Positions 1 to 8,328 of a stretch of 64,000 bases of DNA are shown here, in pieces. The translations under genes and the position numbers were made by a program. The stretch comes from Candidatus Enterococcus moelleringii (GTDB lineage Bacteria; Bacillota; Bacilli; Lactobacillales; Enterococcaceae), in assembly GCF_017377575.1 (NCBI RefSeq), contig NZ_JAFREM010000027.1, positions 32,647 to 96,646 of the forward strand, read 5' to 3'. The notes beneath the pieces are model-generated. The model saw nothing but the letters and a program-made list of their open reading frames with translations. It did no database searches and was not told the origin of the DNA. Positions within the stretch are counted from its first letter, which is position 1. Every line of letters starts with the position of its first letter.

Positions 1-1448
1 TTCGTGTGCGTTACGCACCAAGTCCAACTGGACATTTACACATTGGAAATGCTCGGACAGCATTATTCAACTATTTATTTGCTCGTCACAATGATGGTGA
101 ATTTATCATTCGTATTGAGGATACTGATCAAAAACGCAACATTGCAGACGGCGAAAAAAGCCAACTGGAAAACCTGGCTTGGCTAGGAATGGATTGGGAT
201 GAGTCTCCGGAAAAACCAGGAGCATACGGTCCTTACCGTCAGTCTGAACGTAAAGAAATCTATCAACCGCTAATCGATCAATTATTAGCCAGCAACTGGG
301 CTTACAAATGCTACTGTACCGAAGAAGAATTAGAAGCTGAACGTGAAGCACAAAGAGCTCGCGGCGAAATGCCTCACTATGGCGGTAAATGCGCTAGCTT
401 ATCTCCTGAACAGCAAGCAGAAAAAGAAGCACAAGGTTTAGAACCCGTGATTCGTTTCCGCGTACCACGCAATACCAGCTACAGCTTTGAAGATATGGTT
501 AAAGGTGAAATCACTTTTGAATCTGACAATGTCGGCGGCGACTTCGTCATTCAAAAACGCGATGGCATGCCAACTTATAACTTTGCTGTTGCCGTAGATG
601 ATCACATGATGAAAATCACTCACGTACTACGTGGCGATGATCACATTGCCAACACACCAAAACAATTAATGATTTACGATGCCTTTGGCTGGGCCCGCCC
701 AACCTTCGGACACATGACGTTAATCATCAATAGCGAGACAGGTAAAAAGCTAAGCAAACGGGATGAATCGATTCTGCAATTTATCGAACAATACCGTGAG
801 CTAGGCTACTTGCCAGAAGCAATGTTCAACTTTATCGCGTTATTAGGCTGGTCACCAGTTGGAGAAGACGAAATCTTCTCACCAGAAGAACTTGTTAAAA
901 TGTTTGATACGAAACGTTTAAGCAAATCACCAGCTGCCTTTGACCAGAAGAAATTAGAATGGGTAAACAACAACTACATCAAAGCAATGGATCTAGATGC
1001 CTTGACTGAATTGTGCTTGCCATATCTAATTAAAGCCGGCAAAGTAGAAGAAACTCCAGATGCTGACCGTAAAGCTTGGGTAAAACGTGTAGTTGGTTTA
1101 TATCAACCGCAAATGAGCTATGCAGCTGAAATCGTGGAGGTTTCTCAATTATTCTTTGAAGAACATCCTGTTTTGGATGAAGCAGCTCAAGAAGTCTTGG
1201 CTCAAGAAACAGTTCCAATGGTTTTAAGTGCCTTCAAGGAACAATTAACAGATATGGAAACTGTTGATGCGGCTGGTGTATTGGCAGCAATCAAAGCCGT
1301 TCAAAAAGAAACAGGCGTTAAAGGCAAAAACCTTTGGATGCCGATTCGGGTAGCCGTTAGTGGTGTAACCCACGGTCCTGAATTGCCAGAAACCGTTGAA
1401 TTATTAGGTAAAGAAAAAGCTTTAGCACATTTAAATCAAGTAATGTAA
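1..1448 (+). CDS. gltX: Glutamyl-tRNA synthetase, 5' end cut by the window
   Basis: This class I aminoacyl-tRNA synthetase charges tRNA-Glu; in Firmicutes the enzyme usually also charges tRNA-Gln for later amidation. The frame is open from the first bases and already reads [16 protein letters not shown], so only a few N-terminal residues are missing. The HIGH-type motif (HIGN) lies at the start and the KMSKS-type motif (KLSKR) near nt 748-762. The helical anticodon-binding half follows and the gene stops at TAA 1446-1448. It is the first gene of a conserved series leading through the cysteine T-box into cysES. About 480 residues are visible, which fits the family. Confidence 0.97.
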   Translation, partial: RVRYAPSPTGHLHIGNARTALFNYLFARHNDGEFIIRIEDTDQKRNIADGEKSQLENLAWLGMDWDESPEKPGAYGPYRQSERKEIYQPLIDQLLASNWAYKCYCTEEELEAEREAQRARGEMPHYGGKCASLSPEQQAEKEAQGLEPVIRFRVPRNTSYSFEDMVKGEITFESDNVGGDFVIQKRDGMPTYNFAVAVDDHMMKITHVLRGDDHIANTPKQLMIYDAFGWARPTFGHMTLIINSETGKKLSKRDESILQFIEQYRELGYLPEAMFNFIALLGWSPVGEDEIFSPEELVKMFDTKRLSKSPAAFDQKKLEWVNNNYIKAMDLDALTELCLPYLIKAGKVEETPDADRKAWVKRVVGLYQPQMSYAAEIVEVSQLFFEEHPVLDEAAQEVLAQETVPMVLSAFKEQLTDMETVDAAGVLAAIKAVQKETGVKGKNLWMPIRVAVSGVTHGPELPETVELLGKEKALAHLNQVM

Positions 1449-1457
1449 ACACATCGA

Positions 1458-1678
1458 AAAGAAGAAGTAGCAGGGAATAAGTCCTTCAAAGAGAGTCTGC
1501 GGTTGGTGTAAGCAGGCAGGGACAGAACTGTGAAATGCATCTTGGAGTGGTTTTGGCGATAGGTAGCCAAAAACGGATGAAAACGGCCGTTACCCGTAAG
1601 AGGCAGCTAGTCTGCAAACAAAAGTGGGACCACGTCAGCGCGCGTCTTTTGAGGAAACTCAAAGGATGCGCGTTTTTT
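1458..1678 (+). promoter_or_regulatory. Cysteine T-box riboswitch in front of cysE-cysS
   Basis: The leader carries T-box hallmarks: a stem I segment with GAGAG...GCGG..GGTGTAAGCAGG (about 1490-1517), a specifier region GAAATGCA (about 1531-1539) in which TGC is a Cys codon, the T-box sequence AAGTGGGACCACG (about 1622-1634) and a 14-bp terminator hairpin followed by T6 (about 1638-1676). Uncharged tRNA-Cys would stabilise the antiterminator and switch on cysES. The specifier assignment is by eye but agrees with the genes downstream. Confidence 0.9.
1638..1676 (+). terminator. T-box expression-platform terminator
   Basis: Arms GCGCGTCTTTTGAG and CTCAAAGGATGCGC form 14 consecutive pairs (two G-U) around a GAAA loop, followed by TTTTTT. 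It competes with the antiterminator formed by the T-box sequence just upstream. Confidence 0.85.
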
Positions 1679-1758
1679 ATGTCTAGAAGTATTGGGGGAA
1701 TTCTTTTACTAAGGGGAGTAAGGGAAATTCGTTGTCTGAAAGAAAAGGAGCGATTAAA

Positions 1759-2292
1759 ATGGGATGGTGGAAACAAGCGATAGAAGCTACCAAACGGAAT
1801 GATCCTGCTGTCAAGTCAAGTGTTGAAGTCGTATTAACATATCCTGGGATACATGCTTTGTTTTTTCATAAGCTGTCCCATTTTCTTTATAAGCAAAACT
1901 TGTTTTTATTGGCTCGGATCCACTCGCAGTTTTGGCGGTTTTTAACCGGGATTGAGATTCATCCAGGAGCTAAGATAGCTCCCGGAGTGTTTATCGACCA
2001 TGGTTGCGGAGTGGTAATTGGTGAAACAGCGGAAGTAGAAGAAAATGTCGTGCTGTTCCACGGCGTAACCTTAGGAGGGACCGGAAAAGATACGGGCAAA
2101 CGTCATCCGACTGTCCGCAAAGGGGCTTTTATTTCAGCCAATGCACAAATTTTAGGCCCGATCGAAATCGGAGTCGGTGCTAAAATCGGAGCCGGAGCAG
2201 TGGTTTTAAATAATGTACCTGACCATGCTACAGCAGTAGGGGTACCAGCTAAAATAGCAAGAATTAACGGAAGGAAGGTTCCACATGATTGA
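1759..2292 (+). CDS. cysE: Serine O-acetyltransferase
   Basis: The enzyme acetylates serine with acetyl-CoA, the first step of cysteine synthesis. The 177-residue protein has a helical N-terminal part and a C-terminal left-handed beta-helix of hexapeptide repeats ([18 protein letters not shown] and following), with the CysE signature [17 protein letters not shown] containing the catalytic His. ATG 1759 is preceded by AAAAGGAG (1743-1750); a TTG nine codons upstream is less likely. It overlaps cysS by eight bases and both follow the Cys T-box, so transcription should rise when charged tRNA-Cys is scarce. It is shorter than the enterobacterial enzyme because the N-terminal helical domain is reduced, as is usual in Firmicutes. 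Confidence 0.95.
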   Translation: MGWWKQAIEATKRNDPAVKSSVEVVLTYPGIHALFFHKLSHFLYKQNLFLLARIHSQFWRFLTGIEIHPGAKIAPGVFIDHGCGVVIGETAEVEENVVLFHGVTLGGTGKDTGKRHPTVRKGAFISANAQILGPIEIGVGAKIGAGAVVLNNVPDHATAVGVPAKIARINGRKVPHD

Positions 2293-3694
2293 AATTTATA
2301 ATACGTTAACCCGTGAAAAAGAAGCATTCAAACCAATTGAAGAAGGCAAAATCCGCATGTATGTCTGCGGACCAACTGTCTACAATTACATCCATATCGG
2401 AAACGCCCGCAGTACGATTGCTTTTGATACAATTCGCCGCTATTTTGAATACCGTGGCTATGAAGTGAATTATGTCTCGAACTTTACCGATGTGGATGAC
2501 AAAATTATCAAAGCAGCCAAAGAACTATCGCTGACAGCACCAGAAGTAGCCGATCGGTTTATCGCTGCCTTTGAAGAAGATACCGCAGCACTAAACGTAA
2601 AACCAGCTACGTTGCATCCGCGGGTAATGAATCATATTCCTGATATTATTGATTTTATTACCGTGCTGGTGGAAATGGATTATGCTTATGAATCCAACGG
2701 TGATGTGTATTACCGCACCCGCAAATTCAAAGATTATGGGGAATTAAGCGATCAATCCATCGATGAGCTGGAAGTTGGCGCTAGTCAGCGGACCGGCAGC
2801 GAACAGCTGCAAAAAGAAGATCCGTTAGATTTTGCTCTGTGGAAATCAGCTAAGCCAGAAGAAATTGCTTGGAAATCACCTTGGGGAATGGGACGTCCCG
2901 GCTGGCATATCGAGTGTTCAGTTATGGCTACCAAGCATTTAGGTGACACGATTGATATTCACGGTGGCGGTCAAGATTTGGAGTTTCCTCACCATGAAAA
3001 TGAAATCGCCCAAAGCGAAGCGAAAACCGGCCAAAAATTTGCCAATTATTGGATGCATAATGGCTATGTAACCATTGGTGAAGACGACGAAAAAATGAGC
3101 AAATCTCTAGGCAACTTTGTAACTGTTCACGACATGGTTAAAGAAATTGATCCGCAAGTGCTGCGTTTCTTTATGGCAACTACACAATACCGTCGGCCAA
3201 TCCGTTACAGTGAAACAACCATGAAGGATGCTCAAGCCAACTTGCAACGCTTACGTACAACCTTTGAAAATGTGAATTTCCGTAAAGATACGGCGGTAGA
3301 GCAGCTGGCTGATGATGAACAAAATATTCAAGTCATCAATGATTTGGAAGTTCGCTTTGTCAAAGAAATGGACGATGACTTTAATGCTGCCAACGGAATT
3401 ACGGTCGTTTATGAATTAGCTAAGTGGTTAAATCAATATATTGAAAAGTCTGAGGTTTCTGCCGCTGTTTTAGAGGCCGGGGTGTCAATGTTTACTCAGC
3501 TGCTAGCTGTATTTGGGATTAACTTTGAAACAGCTGGTTTATTGGATGAAGAGGTGGACCAATTAATTGCGGAACGTAACCAAGCCCGCAAGGATAAAAA
3601 CTTTGCCCGCAGTGATGAAATTCGCGATCAATTGAAGGATCAAGGAATTATTTTAGAAGACACGCCGCAGGGTACTCGATGGAGAAGAGCCTAA
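2285..3694 (+). CDS. cysS: Cysteinyl-tRNA synthetase
   Basis: This class I synthetase ligates cysteine to tRNA-Cys. The 469-residue protein shows [16 protein letters not shown] with the zinc-binding Cys and HIGH-type motif at the N-terminus, GWHIECS with further zinc/cysteine-site residues, and KMSKSLGN. Its length is normal. The start overlaps the end of cysE and the stop overlaps the ATG of mrnC, so the operon is translationally coupled. It is controlled by the upstream T-box. Confidence 0.98.
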   Translation: MIEIYNTLTREKEAFKPIEEGKIRMYVCGPTVYNYIHIGNARSTIAFDTIRRYFEYRGYEVNYVSNFTDVDDKIIKAAKELSLTAPEVADRFIAAFEEDTAALNVKPATLHPRVMNHIPDIIDFITVLVEMDYAYESNGDVYYRTRKFKDYGELSDQSIDELEVGASQRTGSEQLQKEDPLDFALWKSAKPEEIAWKSPWGMGRPGWHIECSVMATKHLGDTIDIHGGGQDLEFPHHENEIAQSEAKTGQKFANYWMHNGYVTIGEDDEKMSKSLGNFVTVHDMVKEIDPQVLRFFMATTQYRRPIRYSETTMKDAQANLQRLRTTFENVNFRKDTAVEQLADDEQNIQVINDLEVRFVKEMDDDFNAANGITVVYELAKWLNQYIEKSEVSAAVLEAGVSMFTQLLAVFGINFETAGLLDEEVDQLIAERNQARKDKNFARSDEIRDQLKDQGIILEDTPQGTRWRRA

Positions 3695-4098
3695 TGATAG
3701 ATGTAAAACAATTAAGCGGATTGACCTTGGCTTACGTAGGCGATGCTATTTATGAAAGCTATGTTCGGGATTTCCTAGTTCTTTCTGGCCAAACCCGACC
3801 AAACAAACTGCACCACATGGCTACTCGTTATGTTTCGGCTAAAGCTCAAGCGATGCTGATTCATGAGATGGATGCTGTTGAGCTGCTGACAGAAGAAGAA
3901 CAAGGCATCTACCGGCGCGGGCGTAATGCAAAAAGCTATACTTCCGCGAAGAATACCGATAAAATGACCTATCGCATGTCGACGGGATTTGAGGCTGTAA
4001 TGGGCTACTTGCATTTGTTAGGTCAAAAAGAACGTTTAGAAGAATTAATGGATTGGTGTATTAAGAAAGTAGGCGAAGTAGATGAAGGACAAGCGTAA
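3694..4098 (+). CDS. mrnC: Mini-ribonuclease III
   Basis: Mini-III matures 23S rRNA in Firmicutes. It is a stand-alone RNase III catalytic domain without the double-stranded-RNA-binding domain, which fits the 134-residue length. The motif LAYVGDAIYESYVRDFL carries the acidic catalytic residues of the family. ATG 3694 overlaps the cysS stop and follows GGAGAAG (3681-3687); an upstream in-frame ATG at 3679 lies inside cysS and has no better ribosome site. The cysS-mrnC-rlmB order is the conserved Bacillales/Lactobacillales arrangement. Confidence 0.93.
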   Translation: MIDVKQLSGLTLAYVGDAIYESYVRDFLVLSGQTRPNKLHHMATRYVSAKAQAMLIHEMDAVELLTEEEQGIYRRGRNAKSYTSAKNTDKMTYRMSTGFEAVMGYLHLLGQKERLEELMDWCIKKVGEVDEGQA

Positions 4099-4873
4099 AC
4101 GCAAGCCGCAGAAAGCGGTAGTAGTACCTGAAGAGAATAATAATGAAGAAAAGAATTTTGTCTTTGGTCACCACGCAACGGTGGAAGCACTGCAGGCAGG
4201 TCGCGGAAATAAATTATTTTTACAAGAGGATGCCCGCGGTGAAAAAATTGAACAGTTAAAAGGCTTAGCTCAAACGCAAGCTGTTCCGGTAAAATGGGTA
4301 CCAAAACAAAAATTAGATACTTTAAGTGATCATGGCGTGCATCAGGGGATGTTGCTGGCAATTACGCCGTATGAATACTTAACTCTGGATGGTCTGCTGG
4401 AACAAACCACGGCAGAGGCACCCTTTTTGCTGATTTTAGACAGTTTAGAAGATCCCCATAACTTTGGATCTATCTTACGAACCGCGGATGCCAGCGGGGT
4501 AAACGGAGTAATTATCCCTAAGCATCGCTCGGTGGGGATCACACCAGTAGTAACGAAGGCATCAACGGGCGCGGTCGAGTATGTACCAATTGCTCGAGTG
4601 ACTAACCTTAGTCAAGCCATCAAGCAATTAAAGGATGCTGGCTACTGGGTCTTTGGAACAGATATGGAAGGAACGGATTATCGTCAGTGGAAAGTGGACG
4701 GTCCGATTGCTTTGATTATCGGCAACGAAGGTCGCGGAATGAGTGCGGGTCTGAAAAAAGACGTAGACGAAATGCTGACTATTCCAATGACAGGACATGT
4801 ACAGAGCTTAAATGCTGGTGTAGCAGCAGGTCTTTTAATGTTTGAAGTACTGAGAAAGCGAAGTGGCAGCTGA
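4082..4873 (+). CDS. rlmB: 23S rRNA (guanosine-2'-O-)-methyltransferase RlmB / TrmH-family SPOUT enzyme
   Basis: A SAM-dependent 2'-O-ribose methyltransferase of the SpoU family. The 263-residue protein has a substrate-binding N-terminal domain (FGHHATVEAL) and SPOUT motifs: LDSLEDPHNFGSILRTADA, IIGNEGRGM and IPMTGHVQSLNAGVAAGLL, which make the knotted SAM site. It overlaps mrnC by 17 bases and its TGA overlaps the next ATG (TGATG). The first 25 or so residues are a Lys/Glu-rich extension. The exact target nucleotide cannot be read from sequence. Confidence 0.93.
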   Translation: MKDKRKRKPQKAVVVPEENNNEEKNFVFGHHATVEALQAGRGNKLFLQEDARGEKIEQLKGLAQTQAVPVKWVPKQKLDTLSDHGVHQGMLLAITPYEYLTLDGLLEQTTAEAPFLLILDSLEDPHNFGSILRTADASGVNGVIIPKHRSVGITPVVTKASTGAVEYVPIARVTNLSQAIKQLKDAGYWVFGTDMEGTDYRQWKVDGPIALIIGNEGRGMSAGLKKDVDEMLTIPMTGHVQSLNAGVAAGLLMFEVLRKRSGS

Positions 4874-5397
4874 TGAAAAAGCAGTTACTGCTGGTGGACG
4901 GCTATAACATGATTGGTGCTTGGCCGGAGCTTTCCCTGCTAAAGAAACAAGACCACCTAGAGGAGGCACGGGAAGTACTGCTAAATCGTTTGTCCAATTA
5001 TGCTAAGTATCAAGGCTTGGAAATAATTGTGGTGTTCGATGCGCAGCTGGTTCCAGGAATTCAAAAAAGTTACCAAAAATATCAGCTGACTGTTGTCTTC
5101 ACTAAAGAAGACGAAACAGCGGACAGCTACATTGAACGAACAGCCGGTGAGTTGAATGATCGCTTGACCCAAGTAACCGTGGCTACTAGTGATTTGGCGG
5201 AGCAATGGACCGTGTTCTCTCAAGGCGCTTTACGAACTTCGGCTCGAGAGCTGTACAAGGATCTTCAAAAAACGGAAGAGACCATTTTAGGTGCTGCAAA
5301 AGATACACAATTTACCGATTTTCGTCGCAATTCTCCATGGAACGAAGAGCAATTGAACAATTTGTCCCAAAAAAGGGACGAATTAAGCCAAAAATAA
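4873..5397 (+). CDS. rae1: NYN-domain ribosome-associated endoribonuclease Rae1 (YacP)
   Basis: The 174-residue protein is a PIN/NYN-type nuclease; its Bacillus relative Rae1 cleaves mRNA in the ribosomal A site. The N-terminal LLLVDGYNMIGAWPEL gives the first catalytic Asp, VVFDAQ the second acidic patch, and ETADSYIER plus VATSDLAEQ the remaining conserved acids. The start overlaps the rlmB stop (TGATG). The position between rlmB and sigH matches Bacillus yacP, which supports orthology. The C-terminal 25 residues are polar and probably flexible. Confidence 0.9.
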   Translation: MKKQLLLVDGYNMIGAWPELSLLKKQDHLEEAREVLLNRLSNYAKYQGLEIIVVFDAQLVPGIQKSYQKYQLTVVFTKEDETADSYIERTAGELNDRLTQVTVATSDLAEQWTVFSQGALRTSARELYKDLQKTEETILGAAKDTQFTDFRRNSPWNEEQLNNLSQKRDELSQK

Positions 5398-5411
5398 AAA
5401 ATCGCGTTTAA

Positions 5412-5462
5412 CCACTTCTATTTTGATAAAAAACGGGTATTATTTTTATCAAAAAGGAGTGG
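5412..5462 (+). promoter_or_regulatory. Hairpin containing the sigma-factor ribosome binding site
   Basis: A nearly perfect inverted repeat of about 20 bases has arms CCACTTCTATTTTGATAAAA (5412-5431) and TTTTATCAAAAAGGAGTGG (5444-5462). The right arm contains the ribosome site AAGGAG (5454-5459) for the GTG at 5470. No T-run follows, so it does not look like a terminator. The direct reading is that the hairpin hides the ribosome site and limits translation of the sigma factor; this is inferred from the sequence alone. Confidence 0.6.
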
Positions 5463-5469
5463 TTGTGTT

Positions 5470-6039
5470 GTGTTAAATCAATTAAATTGTTTGTTGGAGA
5501 AGGCAAAATCGGGTGATGAGTGCTCGTTCAAAATTCTTTTTGAAGAGTACCAGGGAGTCGTCTTCACCATAAAGAAGAAGTATTTTATTCGGATTTTTGA
5601 TACAGATGATTGGCTGCAAGAGGGTAGAATAGCATTGAATGATGCGATCATGAGCTACGAACAGAATCAAAAAGTTAGTTTTGGTCTGTATTTCAAAATA
5701 ATTTTTGAGCATCGGATTCAAGGACAGCTGCGAAAGCAAGAGGCAAAAAAGCGGAAAGTCGAGAAGAACATCATTCCGATTGACACAGTGGGACTTGATT
5801 CTGTAAGCTCGACATTATTTTATCATGAGTATGTGGATGAAGCGCTGATTATGCACGAAACACTGGAAAATTTGGAAGCTCAATTGTCACCTTTTGAAGC
5901 TCAGGTTTTTATGAAATATATGAAAAGTGTTGAAATATCGGACATAGCGAAAGGACTGGGGAGATCGCCATCTTCGGTGTCACGGAGCTTATCGCGGGCA
6001 AAAAGAAAAATAAAAAATGAGTTATCTTATCAAGAATAG
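5470..6039 (+). CDS. sigH: RNA polymerase sigma-70 family factor, SigH/ComX-like
   Basis: A 189-residue sigma factor. Region 2 is visible around residues 15-75 (FEEYQGVVFTIKKKYF and DDWLQEGRIALNDAI) and region 4 at the C-terminus (SPFEAQVFMKYMKSVEISDI followed by a helix-turn-helix). GTG 5470 follows AAAGGAG with a ten-base gap. The place immediately after rae1 is that of Bacillus sigH, but the rpmG-secE-nusG genes that follow there are absent. The promoters it serves are unknown here. Translation is probably restrained by the hairpin covering its ribosome site. Confidence 0.85.
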   Translation: MLNQLNCLLEKAKSGDECSFKILFEEYQGVVFTIKKKYFIRIFDTDDWLQEGRIALNDAIMSYEQNQKVSFGLYFKIIFEHRIQGQLRKQEAKKRKVEKNIIPIDTVGLDSVSSTLFYHEYVDEALIMHETLENLEAQLSPFEAQVFMKYMKSVEISDIAKGLGRSPSSVSRSLSRAKRKIKNELSYQE

Positions 6040-6107
6040 CTTTTGAAAACGCATACAACGGTTGGCGCTGTATAAGGGGTTGCAAAACAATTTCTCTTAT
6101 GATAACA

Positions 6108-6136
6108 TTGTAAATTCCAACTTTTTCTGTTATACT
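6108..6136 (+). promoter_or_regulatory. Strong sigma-A promoter of veg
   Basis: TTGTAA (6108-6113), 17-base spacer, TATACT (6131-6136) with an extended -10 TG one base upstream (6128-6129). It lies about 20 bases before the veg start. Confidence 0.75.
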
Positions 6137-6155
6137 GTAGGGTGAGGTGAACTGA

Positions 6156-6401
6156 ATGCCAACAACTTTAGCAACCATCAAGCAGAGCTTAGAGGATCGT
6201 TTAGGTAGTCCGATTTTACTAGTCGCTCAAACAGGCAGAAAACGTCAAACACAACGCAGAGGAATTCTAACTGAGATTTATCCATCTGTGTTTGTAGTCG
6301 ATTTGGATCCTGAAGAAAATTCTTTTGAACGAGTATCGTACAGTTATTCCGATGTATTAACACGTACAGTAGAAATTGAATTTTTAACTGAAGCAGTTTA
6401 A
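6156..6401 (+). CDS. veg: Veg family protein
   Basis: An 81-residue protein of the Veg family (DUF1021), linked in Bacillus to biofilm matrix expression. The sequence starts MPTTLATIKQSLEDRLG and ends TRTVEIEFLTEAV; its small SH3-like beta-rich middle (RRGILTEIYPSVFVVDLD) is typical and the length is normal. It has its own strong promoter and a terminator directly after the stop, so it is monocistronic. The ribosome site is GTGAGGTGA upstream of ATG 6156. Confidence 0.92.
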   Translation: MPTTLATIKQSLEDRLGSPILLVAQTGRKRQTQRRGILTEIYPSVFVVDLDPEENSFERVSYSYSDVLTRTVEIEFLTEAV

Positions 6402-6404
6402 GAG

Positions 6405-6433
6405 CCATGGAGCAATTTTGCTCCATGGTTTTT
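6405..6433 (+). terminator. veg terminator
   Basis: CCATGGAGCAA/TTTTGCTCCATGG hairpin followed by a short T-rich stretch, three bases after the veg stop. Confidence 0.85.
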
Positions 6434-6447
6434 ATGTGTCTTAAATT

Positions 6448-6921
6448 TTACAGATCAGTGGGTTTCTCTTGAATGACTACAGGGTCTTCGGTTTTTACGT
6501 GTTCCTGCAAATGTTTCTGTTCGGCTAATAGATCACGGATGTCAGCCAAATAATCTTCAGCTGTGGGTGCCACTTCTTCTTCCGGTTCTTCTTTATTATG
6601 ACCGCCTATTGTTTGAGCTCGATTGGCAGCTTTCACAATTAAGAATAGTACGAAACCAGTAATTAAAAAGGTAATAATAGCACTAACGACATCGCCAAAG
6701 GCAAATTTAACTCCCTTAACTGGTACCCAGTCTAAAACAGAAACGGCAGCCTCTAAATCTTGTCCCTTGGTAAATAACGAAACGATCAAACCAACCAGCG
6801 GAGTAATCAACCCATCAACTACTTGGGTTACAATTGCAGTAAAGGCACTCCCGATTACAACCCCGACAGCCAGGTCAATCACATTGCCTCGCATTAGAAA
6901 GTCCTTGAATTCTTTAAACAT
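6448..6921 (-). CDS. mscL: Large-conductance mechanosensitive channel
   Basis: A pentameric pore that opens under membrane tension during hypo-osmotic shock. The 157-residue protein starts MFKEFKDFLMRGNVIDLAVG, the conserved N-terminal amphipathic helix and first transmembrane segment, followed by IVTQVVDGLITPLVG, a periplasmic-type loop, a second membrane segment (about residues 72-95) and a charged C-terminal helix. It is about 20 residues longer than the E. coli channel because of an acidic C-terminal tail. AGGAGGAAG precedes the ATG. It converges on veg. Confidence 0.97.
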   Translation of the reverse strand: MFKEFKDFLMRGNVIDLAVGVVIGSAFTAIVTQVVDGLITPLVGLIVSLFTKGQDLEAAVSVLDWVPVKGVKFAFGDVVSAIITFLITGFVLFLIVKAANRAQTIGGHNKEEPEEEVAPTAEDYLADIRDLLAEQKHLQEHVKTEDPVVIQEKPTDL

Positions 6922-7024
6922 TTTCTTCCTCCTTATCTTCTCACTTACAAGTATAGCGAACTCCCTAAGAAAGATGAAACAAAAGGCCTCACTATAGCAA
7001 ATCCCGGCTTTCCCCTTTTTCCTG

Positions 7025-7033
7025 TGCTATAAT
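7025..7033 (+). promoter_or_regulatory. Extended -10 promoter of the M16-rodZ-pgsA operon
   Basis: TGCTATAAT forms a perfect extended -10 element 32 bases before the ATG at 7066. No convincing -35 is seen. Confidence 0.6.
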
Positions 7034-7065
7034 TGAGGGTAATGACAAATTAAAGGAGCGTATCT

Positions 7066-8328
7066 ATGATTCGACTAAAAAAAGGTATTCGGCTGCATGT
7101 CTTACCCACGAAAAAATATAAAACAATTCAAATCTACGGACGCTTTACTACGCGTTTAACGAGAGAGAAAATGACGACTCGTACGTTACTAGCAAACTTA
7201 TTAGAAACGAACTCGTTGCATTATCCGGACCAAACAAAACTAAGTGCTCACCTGGCAGAGTTATATGGTGCTGGCTTTGGCTTGAGTGTCGGCCGCAAAG
7301 GCAATATTCATTGGATGAATCTGGGAATTAGTGTTGTAAATGGAAAATATGTAGATGATTCTACAATCTTAGCCCAGGCGGTTGATTTGTTTAAAGAAAT
7401 ACTCTTTTATCCGAACATTAAAGACGGAAAATTTGATGAGCAAACCTTCCAATTGGAAAAAGAAAATTTGAAGGGCTATTTGGAAAGTTTGGAAGAAGAC
7501 AAGCAAACCTTGGCTTCTTTAAAGCTGCAGGAAACATATTTTACCGATGACGCTCAGAAAATTCCAAGCTTTGGGACAGTAGCAGATTTGCAGCAGGAAA
7601 CAAGTCAAACAGTTGCAGATTATTATCAGGAAGTCCTAGCAAAAGATCAACTGGATATTTTTGTGGTAGGCGATGTTACCGAGGAAGAGGCGGAAAAACT
7701 ATTTTCTGCGCTGCCGTTTACTGACCGGGAAGAAATCTCACCTGAAATCTATTATGAACAAACCACCAGCAACGTCATTCGCGAACAACAATTACAGGAA
7801 TCAGTCATTCAAGGGAAATTGAACTTGGCATATTCTACTGGTATTTATTACGAAGATTTGCTGCGATTTCCGCTATTGGTTTTCAACGGCTTGTTTGGCG
7901 GGTTCCCTCATTCCAAACTGTTTATGAATGTGCGGGAAAAGGAAAGCTTGGCGTATTATGCCTCCAGTACCTTTGACACCTTCCGGGGATATTTAAGTGT
8001 CCAAACCGGAATTAACAGTGAAAACCGCAACAAAGTACTCCACCTTGTCAATGAACAGCTGGAAGCCCTGCAACAAGGAGACTTCACTGATTTAGCTTTC
8101 CAACAAACAAAAGCAATGCTGAAAAACCAATATTTATTAGGCTTGGATCGTCCACAAAACATGATCGAGATCGCTTATTTGGACCAGTGGTTGCCAGGAA
8201 GTCAATTGTCAGATGAACAATGGCTGAAACGATTAGAAGGAGTGACTAAGCAAGAAGTTCAAGAAGTAGCGAAACAGCTGCAGCTTCAAGCCATCTTCTT
8301 TTTAGACGGAGGAAAGCAAAATGGATAA
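7066..8328 (+). CDS. M16-family peptidase-like protein lacking the zinc motif (YmfF-like)
   Basis: A 420-residue homologue of M16 (pitrilysin/processing-peptidase) proteins. The overall layout (two alpha/beta M16 domains; NVREKESLAYYASSTFDTFRG near residues 285-305, like other M16 C-domains) is present, but the HXXEH zinc motif expected near residue 60 is absent, so this chain is probably the non-catalytic partner. The next gene encodes the zinc-bearing partner and overlaps it by eight bases. The same pair (ymfF-ymfH) precedes ymfI, rodZ and pgsA in Bacillus. The substrate is unknown. ATG 7066 follows AAAGGAG. Confidence 0.87.
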   Translation: MIRLKKGIRLHVLPTKKYKTIQIYGRFTTRLTREKMTTRTLLANLLETNSLHYPDQTKLSAHLAELYGAGFGLSVGRKGNIHWMNLGISVVNGKYVDDSTILAQAVDLFKEILFYPNIKDGKFDEQTFQLEKENLKGYLESLEEDKQTLASLKLQETYFTDDAQKIPSFGTVADLQQETSQTVADYYQEVLAKDQLDIFVVGDVTEEEAEKLFSALPFTDREEISPEIYYEQTTSNVIREQQLQESVIQGKLNLAYSTGIYYEDLLRFPLLVFNGLFGGFPHSKLFMNVREKESLAYYASSTFDTFRGYLSVQTGINSENRNKVLHLVNEQLEALQQGDFTDLAFQQTKAMLKNQYLLGLDRPQNMIEIAYLDQWLPGSQLSDEQWLKRLEGVTKQEVQEVAKQLQLQAIFFLDGGKQNG

